Assembly (NCBI GenBank): GCA_002309345.1
Contig: DBWZ01000017.1
Span: 1-29,404 of the forward strand
DNA length: 29,404 nucleotides
Reading direction: 5' to 3'
From: Pseudobutyrivibrio sp. UBA1225
Lineage (GTDB): Bacteria > Bacillota > Clostridia > Lachnospirales > Lachnospiraceae
Below, one piece after another: positions 23,879-29,404 of the stretch; within the stretch, counting starts at the first letter, position 1; each line of letters starts with the position of its first letter. Made by a program: the position numbers and the translations under genes. Below the pieces are notes generated by a model. That model was not told the origin of the DNA, made no database searches, and worked only from the letters and a program-made list of their open reading frames with translations.

Positions 23879-25072
23879 TTAATGCTTGTTAACTATCTCA
23901 TCAAGGATAGCTCCTGCAACTTCTTCCTTTGACATAATAGGAAGCTCCTTGACGCTGTCAGCTTTTATTAATGTTACAACATTTGTGTCAGTTCCAAAGC
24001 CTGCGCCCTCGGTGCGCAGGTTATTTGCTACAATCATATCTACATTTTTCTTTTCAAGCTTTGCCCTTGAATTCTCTAACATATTCTCGGTTTCCATTGA
24101 AAAGCCGCAGATAAACTGTCCCCTCTTCTTATTTGCGCCAAGATATGAAAGGATGTCTTCCGTCCTTTCTAGCTCTATGACAGAACCTTCGCCATCCTTC
24201 TTTTTTATCTTTTCAGTAGCGACAACACTTGGTCGATAATCTGCCACTGCTGCACTCTTGATAATGATGTCGCTATCAGCCGCATTTGCTTTAACAGCCT
24301 CAGCCATTTCAGCGGCGCTGCGGATGTTTACCACCTTCACAAACATAGGTGGTTCGATTGCCACTGGTCCAGATACAAGAGTTACATCAGCGCCACGCTG
24401 CATAGCTATTTTAGCAACTGCGTAGCCCATCTTTCCTGTACTGTGATTTGTGATATATCTGACAGGGTCGATTGCTTCGGCAGTCGGTCCTGCTGTAACT
24501 AACACCTTTTTGCCCTCTAAATCGTGCTCAAAGGCTATTTCTTTTAATATATATTGGAGTAATACATCTGGTTCAGGCATCTTGCCAGCGCCGGTGTCAC
24601 CGCACGCCAAATATCCGCTTGCCGGTTCGATTATTTCAAATCCGTATTTTCGAAGTGTTTCAATATTATCTTGAACAATTGGATTCGTAAACATGTTTGT
24701 GTTCATCGCTGGACTAACTAGCTTTTTGCATTTAGCCGCAAGTATAGTTGTGGTAAGCATATCGTCGGCTATGCCGTGAGCCATCTTTCCTATGACGTTT
24801 GCACTGGCTGGTGCAACTAAAAATATGTCAGCACGCTTGGCAAGCGCCACATGCTCCACATTAAACTTAAAATCTCTGTCAAAGGTGTCCACGAGACACT
24901 TGTTGGATGTAAGAGTCTCGAAGGTAATTGGATTTATGAAGTTTGTAGCATTTTTAGTCATGATGACATTAACATCAGCCCCAAGCTTTACAAGAGCCGA
25001 TGCCAAATTTGCAATTTTGTATGCTGCTATAGAGCCAGTGACTCCTAGTACTACGCATTTTCCTTTTAACAT
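23879..25072 (-). CDS. coaBC: Bifunctional phosphopantothenoylcysteine decarboxylase / phosphopantothenate-cysteine ligase
   Basis: 397 residues from MLKGKCVVLG. Carries out two steps of coenzyme A synthesis: ligation of cysteine to 4'-phosphopantothenate and its FMN-dependent decarboxylation. The CoaC half (about 1-180) shows GVTGSIAAYKIANL, the catalytic histidine in NVEHVALAKRAD, PASANVIGKMAHGIADDML, PAMNTNMF, and the cysteine loop LACGDTGAGKMPEP. The CoaB half (about 185-397) has KVLVTAGPTAEAIDPVRYITNHSTGKMG and KSAAVADYRP. The open frame extends to 25144, but that part overlaps the upstream gene; GGAGG before 25072 sets the start. It follows the ECF gene by 25 bases. Confidence 0.95.
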   Translation of the reverse strand: MLKGKCVVLGVTGSIAAYKIANLASALVKLGADVNVIMTKNATNFINPITFETLTSNKCLVDTFDRDFKFNVEHVALAKRADIFLVAPASANVIGKMAHGIADDMLTTTILAAKCKKLVSPAMNTNMFTNPIVQDNIETLRKYGFEIIEPASGYLACGDTGAGKMPEPDVLLQYILKEIAFEHDLEGKKVLVTAGPTAEAIDPVRYITNHSTGKMGYAVAKIAMQRGADVTLVSGPVAIEPPMFVKVVNIRSAAEMAEAVKANAADSDIIIKSAAVADYRPSVVATEKIKKKDGEGSVIELERTEDILSYLGANKKRGQFICGFSMETENMLENSRAKLEKKNVDMIVANNLRTEGAGFGTDTNVVTLIKADSVKELPIMSKEEVAGAILDEIVNKH

Positions 25073-25097
25073 GTTTATTCCTCCGAAACCGGGTTGA

Positions 25098-25958
25098 TTA
25101 TTCGTTTCCTTTTGTGATTGCACCCATTGGATGAATTTTAGCAAGAACAGCTCCTACAAGGTAAACGATAATCGCTGCAACCACCGCCTCAATCACGCCA
25201 TTGAAGCTGATAACTCCACCAATCATTGTAAGTAGAGCGTCGGCGGCAACGCCAACTGCCTTTGAGTATGGCTCCTTGTACAACACAAATATTCCACCCA
25301 TAACAAGGAGTGTATTTGTCATCGCTCCAGCAATACCAGCTGAAATAAATCCAAGTGCCTTGGCATCTTTTGTCATAAACAAGTATTCAACTAGTGCAAA
25401 GGTTACAAAGCCTACTACGACGCCGATAGCTATCTTGCCATTATAGTTAAAGTTTTCAAATCTCTTATTGATAAAAGCATAAACGCCAAAGCCAATGATA
25501 AACGAAATCACAAGATTTATTATTGAACCTACAGTAATCTTTCTGTTTGAAGTAATCGCCTTTTTGATTCCAACATATACAAAGTATGGAACAACACCAA
25601 TTAAGATTCTTGGTACAAAAGCTATAAACAAGCTCTTCAAAACAACAGCGAGCGTTGCCCCAACTCCTGTTGGATTAATTGTGCTTACTGCAATCACCGG
25701 AGAAAATACAAACGCCGAAAGTGATGATGGCACAAATGTACTTCTCAAAAAGCTTGTCAATCCAAAAACTCCGCCAAGCAATCCACCCTTCTTTGGGCCA
25801 AGGAATAGTGAGCCCAATATAACCGGGATATGAATTGTTGTTGCATTGATAACTACAAGTGGGATATAACCTAGCGGTGTGAAAGCCATTGCTCCAATGA
25901 TAGCTGCAAATAGAGCTGTAAGAACTAGCTCATAGGTAGTAGATTTTTTATTTTCCAT
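25098..25958 (-). CDS. ECF transporter S component, probably for pantothenate
   Basis: About 286 residues from MENKKSTTYEL. A hydrophobic protein with roughly seven or eight membrane segments. The start region (LVLTALFAAIIGAMAFTP, then TIHIPVILGSLFLGPKKGGLLGGVFGL) is typical of ECF substrate-binding S components, which use a shared energy-coupling module encoded elsewhere. Position directly before coaBC points to pantothenate (PanT-like); this is inferred from context. At about 286 residues it is longer than a standard S component of about 190, with an insert near 130-190 (NLVISFIIGFGVYAFINKRF). An in-frame ATG at 25997 with GGGG upstream is an alternative start adding 13 residues; AGGAGGA before 25958 is better. 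Confidence 0.8.
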   Translation of the reverse strand: MENKKSTTYELVLTALFAAIIGAMAFTPLGYIPLVVINATTIHIPVILGSLFLGPKKGGLLGGVFGLTSFLRSTFVPSSLSAFVFSPVIAVSTINPTGVGATLAVVLKSLFIAFVPRILIGVVPYFVYVGIKKAITSNRKITVGSIINLVISFIIGFGVYAFINKRFENFNYNGKIAIGVVVGFVTFALVEYLFMTKDAKALGFISAGIAGAMTNTLLVMGGIFVLYKEPYSKAVGVAADALLTMIGGVISFNGVIEAVVAAIIVYLVGAVLAKIHPMGAITKGNE

Positions 25959-26033
25959 ATTTTCCTCCTTTGGTAGAAGCCTTTCGGTCTCCTCCATGTT
26001 TTACCCCTTTAATTTACCACTTTTTTAATTCAT

Positions 26034-28013
26034 TTAAAATACTTTAACATTTTGCGCCTTCCCATTACTTTTTACAGGGTTTTCGCTTATTGTCCTATAA
26101 GCATCCATATGATTAGAGTATTCTCGAATATAATTATACCTATCCATAGATTTCACTTTAGCTATTATATTTTTGATTTTTTTGTTATTAGTATCTAATA
26201 TGTTATAATCCTCAACTGTCAAATCATTATTCTGAGCAACTTGTTCTTGTATTGTTTTTGTATTCTCAACTAATGATGTGAGTTTTCTTTCCGAATCTAG
26301 AATTAAGGCGACTCCCATCGCTTTCGTTGTATATTTTGCACTTTTATCTCCTAGCGGATCCCATTTTACAATTGATTGTTTATCATTTGTATACTTTTTT
26401 TTAAGAGACTCTATTGTGCTTTTTGCTATAACGGCCTCCCTAAGTCTCTTAGATGTATCTGAAATAATTTTATTATCCATAAAATCTTGCTGATTACTTG
26501 TCTTTTGCTGTTCACTTACTTCCTGTTGTTTACTTGACTCTTGCTGTTCATTTACTTTCTGCTGTTCATTTAACTCCTGCTGATTATTTATAGGTTCATT
26601 ATAGGCCAATACATAATCAACAACTTTCGTACACTCGACTGGAAATTCTTTAAGAATAGTTCTTCCTTCGTCAATATCATCAATTAGATTATTGATATAA
26701 ATTATTTTATTAATGATTTTACTCGACTGTTCATTTTTACTTGCCTGTTCCATTTTTGAATACATTATAGTATCTCTTATTGTCATTAACTCCTTTAAAC
26801 ATAATTTTAAACAAGCCATATATTCCTTATTACCATTTAAACCACGCTTCTTATACTTATCCATGATTAATTTGAATATTGGCTTTTTTTCCTTTTCTTC
26901 CATTTTCATGTTGCTATTTATTTTTTCAATACCCCAATTTAAAACCGCTTCCTCATATTTCTTTTCTAATTCTTCTTCTCTGTTCAATTTACGAATACAT
27001 TTTTTTATGAACTTATCTGATTTTTTAATTATTTTTAGCTCTTTTTCGATATTAGTTCTCACCATTTCTTCATATCTTTTTGCATTAGTAAGTTTTTCGT
27101 CAATATCGTTTGTATTATTTTTAAACAAAATAATCAACTTGTTTTTTACCTTATCTAATTCTTTATGCTTACCAAAATCCTCTTGTTTTCTTTTTTCGCA
27201 TTCTTCAATCGCCGCATCGATTCTGGAAATTTTATCTTCTATATATTCTATTACCCTTCCATAATTTGTATTAGAGCGAACTGCCGAATACTTATATTCA
27301 TTTTTCGTCTCCCTGAAGTTACTAATCTGTTCAATAATTCTATCTTTGCATCTTGCAAAATCCTCTTTTTTTATAAACAAATCTGCCTTATACTTATCAA
27401 TTTCCAACTTCAAATATAATATTTGTTCTTCCCTGCTAAGTACGCCCTTTTCATCCATTAACTCCTGAATAATCGTTAGGTCAGCTTTTTCCATATGTTT
27501 GTCTTCATTTGTTCTTTCTACTCCCCACTCAATAACTGCTTGCTTATCTTTCGCAGACACATTGTCTTTATTATTGCTCACTCGAACTAAACAATCATAT
27601 ATATATTTATCACACTCTATCGTTTTTTGTATCGCTTGATTATATAACTCTTCAGTATAATTTATGTATTCCCCAAAGGCATTCATATTATCATTTATCA
27701 ATTCTTTATCTGCTTGATAACTATCAATGTAGCCGTCTATAGTTTTATCGGAAACTAAAACTTCATTTTCCAGACATTTTTTAAGCTTATCACATTCATT
27801 CTTAACAATGTCTTTTTGATTCATTAAGTCTAATCTCCATCTTTTTAATTCTTGGTCAGATTTTGTTGAATACATATATTTATCTGTATTATGAGCATAA
27901 TCTAAAGTTTTCATAAGAACATATACTTCCTGATCGTTCAAAAAATATATATACTTAGTATATAGTCTTATTGCTTCTTTAATTATTGCTTTTTTATCTT
28001 CATTTATACCCAT
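26034..28013 (-). CDS. Unknown AT-rich coiled-coil protein with internal repeats (659 residues)
   Basis: I do not recognise this protein. It is almost wholly charged and helical, with no signal peptide or membrane segment. A module recurs: DKQAVIEWGVERTNEDKHME (from 156) and YEEAVLNWGIEKINSNMKME (from 353), each followed by an I-x-x-L-M-D and L-K-L pattern; weaker versions start near 6 (DKKAIIKEAIR) and 544 (DKQSIVKW). Residues 476-511 are a Q-rich tandem hexapeptide repeat. The C-terminus GKAQNVKVF recalls RQNVKV in the 726-residue protein. GGAGG precedes the ATG. Base composition is much more AT-rich than in dus and coaBC. It has its own upstream element (28057-28084) and faces dus divergently. 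It may be a filament-like scaffold or an effector, but nothing here decides that. Confidence 0.8.
   Translation of the reverse strand: MGINEDKKAIIKEAIRLYTKYIYFLNDQEVYVLMKTLDYAHNTDKYMYSTKSDQELKRWRLDLMNQKDIVKNECDKLKKCLENEVLVSDKTIDGYIDSYQADKELINDNMNAFGEYINYTEELYNQAIQKTIECDKYIYDCLVRVSNNKDNVSAKDKQAVIEWGVERTNEDKHMEKADLTIIQELMDEKGVLSREEQILYLKLEIDKYKADLFIKKEDFARCKDRIIEQISNFRETKNEYKYSAVRSNTNYGRVIEYIEDKISRIDAAIEECEKRKQEDFGKHKELDKVKNKLIILFKNNTNDIDEKLTNAKRYEEMVRTNIEKELKIIKKSDKFIKKCIRKLNREEELEKKYEEAVLNWGIEKINSNMKMEEKEKKPIFKLIMDKYKKRGLNGNKEYMACLKLCLKELMTIRDTIMYSKMEQASKNEQSSKIINKIIYINNLIDDIDEGRTILKEFPVECTKVVDYVLAYNEPINNQQELNEQQKVNEQQESSKQQEVSEQQKTSNQQDFMDNKIISDTSKRLREAVIAKSTIESLKKKYTNDKQSIVKWDPLGDKSAKYTTKAMGVALILDSERKLTSLVENTKTIQEQVAQNNDLTVEDYNILDTNNKKIKNIIAKVKSMDRYNYIREYSNHMDAYRTISENPVKSNGKAQNVKVF
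26486..26588 (-). repeat. 18-base tandem repeat encoding QQxxxx
   Basis: Five to six units of 18 bases, such as CTGTTCATTTACTTTCTG and CTGTTCATTTAACTCCTG, encode NEQQKV, NEQQES, SKQQEV, SEQQKT and similar. The unit is in frame, and copy number changes would lengthen or shorten a linker without frameshift. Confidence 0.85.
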
Positions 28014-28056
28014 TTCTATTCCTCCATTTTTTAGATATTATTGTTTCTCTCTTACT

Positions 28057-28084
28057 ATTCAAAAATTTTTTTTATTTTTTTCCA
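28057..28084 (-). promoter_or_regulatory. Shared TGGAAAAAA...TTGAAT element, copy 3
   Basis: TGGAAAAAAA is followed by TTGAAT, which ends 43 bases before the ATG of the 659-residue gene. TAATAT lies 16 bases after TTGAAT as a -10, so this copy reads well as a sigma-A promoter with the A-tract box upstream of the -35. Confidence 0.55.
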
Positions 28085-28086
28085 TA

Positions 28087-28116
28087 TTTACAAAAAATAT
28101 ATCTATCTTTTATACT
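28087..28116 (+). promoter_or_regulatory. Probable dus promoter
   Basis: TTTACA, 18 bases, then TATACT on the plus strand. The -35 abuts the TGGAAAAAA box of the divergent 659-residue gene, so a factor bound there could affect both genes. The leader would be about 53 bases. Confidence 0.55.
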
Positions 28117-28175
28117 TTTACTAAGTTAAAACAGTTCTATAACTACATTCAATATTTCGAAAGAATTATGTTACC

Positions 28176-29138
28176 ATGAATCAAATCTACCTTGCCCCAC
28201 TAGAGGGCGTCACAGACAGCATATACAGGAATACTTTTAAGACATACTACGGCGGTGTAGCCAAATACTTCACACCGTTTATTTCTCCAAACTCTAATCT
28301 CAAATTCACCACCCGAGAATTCAAGGACATCGATCCGGAACAAAACGATATAAACACAACCGTACCTCAGCTACTCACCAATAATTCTGAGCATTTTCTT
28401 TGGGCTGTAGGTGAGATAGCGGCTCTTGGATACAAAGAAATCAACTTCAATTTGGGCTGCCCTAGTGGAACTGTCGTAGCCAAGAAAAAGGGGTCTGGAC
28501 TTTTATTCTACAACGACGACTTGGACAAGATGCTCTACGAAATCTTTGAAGGTATTGAAGCAGCCTGTGCATCGACTGGCGCAGATGTACCCGAAATCTC
28601 TATCAAGACCCGCCTCGGCAAAGCTGAACCCGATGAATTTTACGAAATCCTAGATATATACAACAAATACCCTATCAAGGAATTGACTATTCATCCAAGG
28701 ATTCAGTCCGACTTTTACCGTGAACCGTTACGACCTGAATTCTTTGAATATGCCGTTGAGCACTCCAAAGCTCCACTAGTCTTCAATGGAGAAGTCAAAA
28801 CCCTCGAAGATATCACTGCTATATTCCGCAAATACGATACCGTAAATGCGTTAATGATTGGACGCGGCCTAATCGCAAACCCTCAGCTAGCCCTTGAGTA
28901 CGAAGCTGGCCACGCCCTAGCCTTCGACTACGACAAATTCCGCACCTTCCAGGAGGATTTACTCTCCCAATACATAGCCGTTCTCTCCGGAGAGAAGCCC
29001 GTACTCCATCGCCTCAAAGAATTCTGGGCCTTTTGGCAAGAACTATATCCCAACAACGAAAAAGCCCTCAAGAAAATCCGTAAAGCAAACCGCCTAGCCG
29101 ACTACACCGCTGCCCTGGCCCTCCTTAAGCACCCCTAG
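28176..29138 (+). CDS. dus: tRNA-dihydrouridine synthase
   Basis: 320 residues. Reduces uridines in the tRNA D-loop to dihydrouridine with FMN and NADPH. The TIM-barrel N-terminus IYLAPLEGVTDSIYRN, the active-site cysteine in INFNLGCPSGTVVAKKKGSGLL, KTRLG and HPR in the barrel, FNGEVKT and IGRGLIANPQL (phosphate binding of FMN) are all present. The C-terminal helical domain follows. The start ATG is preceded only by a weak GAAAG-type ribosome binding site. Single gene on the plus strand, divergent from the 659-residue gene. Which D-loop position it modifies cannot be told. Confidence 0.93.
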   Translation: MNQIYLAPLEGVTDSIYRNTFKTYYGGVAKYFTPFISPNSNLKFTTREFKDIDPEQNDINTTVPQLLTNNSEHFLWAVGEIAALGYKEINFNLGCPSGTVVAKKKGSGLLFYNDDLDKMLYEIFEGIEAACASTGADVPEISIKTRLGKAEPDEFYEILDIYNKYPIKELTIHPRIQSDFYREPLRPEFFEYAVEHSKAPLVFNGEVKTLEDITAIFRKYDTVNALMIGRGLIANPQLALEYEAGHALAFDYDKFRTFQEDLLSQYIAVLSGEKPVLHRLKEFWAFWQELYPNNEKALKKIRKANRLADYTAALALLKHP

Positions 29139-29404
29139 CCCCGGCCGCGGCCCCCTCCAACTGCCACCAGCAGGGTGCACCTTCATTACGTCGCATATGA
29201 TTTAGATTTTCTAAATGCCAAGTGTCGCTTCTTCGATTATCGGGTGTTCGGGCAACTATTTACAATTCTGACGAAAATGTTTGTCCCTGAGCGGACATGA
29301 AAATTTTTATATAGAAATAGTTCCACAAACTAGCTTAGTAGCAATTGCGGCGCATTGGAATGCGCTTAGCGAAATAAAAAGTGATTTTTTACATATATAG
29401 TCAT
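29139..29404. other. Non-coding right end with several hairpins; right copy of an end element
   Basis: No gene is visible. After the dus stop there is a very GC-rich piece with the palindrome GGCCGCGGCC, then the hairpin ATTTAG-ATTTT-CTAAAT (29200-29216), TATCGGGTGTTCGG (29238-29251), the hairpin TGTCC-CTGAGC-GGACA (29282-29297), and GCGCAT-TGGA-ATGCGC (29350-29365). None is followed by a proper T-tract. The first parts resemble 1-154 read on the other strand. The end of the window may lie in the leader of the next gene. Confidence 0.45.

Noticed and set aside
25073..25144. N-terminal extension of CoaBC
   Set aside because: It would overlap the end of the ECF gene, and GGAGG directly precedes the internal ATG at 25072, where the family's N-terminus begins.
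11330..28084. Small upstream peptides starting (A/T)TG-GAA-AAA at the shared boxes
   Set aside because: The three reading frames are MEKNKKNF, MEKSNRFLLNYI and LEKNFLFFLN, but none has a ribosome binding site and the spacing to TTGAAT is not frame-conserving, so a DNA element is more likely.
1..29404. tRNA genes, CRISPR arrays, prophage or IS transposase genes
   Set aside because: No cloverleaf ends with CCA, no regular spacer repeats and no transposase or integrase motifs were seen in any frame.

Overview
The window looks like chromosomal DNA of a motile, low-to-moderate GC member of the Firmicutes/Clostridia, most likely Lachnospiraceae (Butyrivibrio, Pseudobutyrivibrio or Roseburia type). 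This rests on the gene content (an mreB/mbl gene followed by two flgG-family genes as in Bacillus mbl-flhO-flhP, uvrB-uvrA, recD2, coaBC with an ECF transporter S component), on strong GGAGG ribosome binding sites, and on a dispersed repeat that I associate with this group. Genus is inference. Almost all genes lie on the minus strand; only an HD-GYP gene and the final dihydrouridine synthase gene are on the plus strand. I see no tRNA, rRNA, CRISPR array, transposase, integrase or phage gene.

Layout. 155-6391 (minus, read right to left): metK with its own promoter and terminator, then a sensor kinase and response regulator, an RluA-type pseudouridine synthase, and a membrane PAS-GGDEF-EAL protein with a degenerate GGDEF site. 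6687-7853 (plus): an HD-GYP protein converging on recD2 (7843-10074). 11496-14959 (minus): mreB, flgF-like, flgG and flgJ-like genes, with two good sigma-28/SigD promoter matches in front of flgF and flgG. 14960-15342: mreB promoter plus a probable independent small RNA. 15343-20155: uvrB-uvrA operon. 20241-21260: SPFH/stomatin-like membrane protein. 23879-25958: ECF S component plus coaBC, which fits pantothenate uptake and coenzyme A synthesis. 28176-29138 (plus): tRNA-dihydrouridine synthase.

Between these conserved operons sit three separate, conspicuously AT-rich genes for large, charged, helical proteins that I do not recognise (380, 726 and 659 residues; 10132-11274, 21390-23570, 26034-28013). 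They show no obvious similarity to each other, but each carries the same kind of upstream element at nearly the same distance from the start codon: TGGAAAAAA, about 12-14 bases, then TTGAAT. This suggests a dispersed, co-regulated set of single-gene units and is the best candidate here for something undescribed. The 659-residue protein appears to be built from diverged repeats of a module of roughly 150-200 residues.

Other points: two c-di-GMP phosphodiesterase-type proteins lie within the same 8 kb and near flagellar rod genes; the sensor kinase reading frame is falsely extended by a dispersed repeat; the flgF-flgG gap holds a hairpin-rich leader; and the two ends of the window carry related non-coding elements in inverted orientation.
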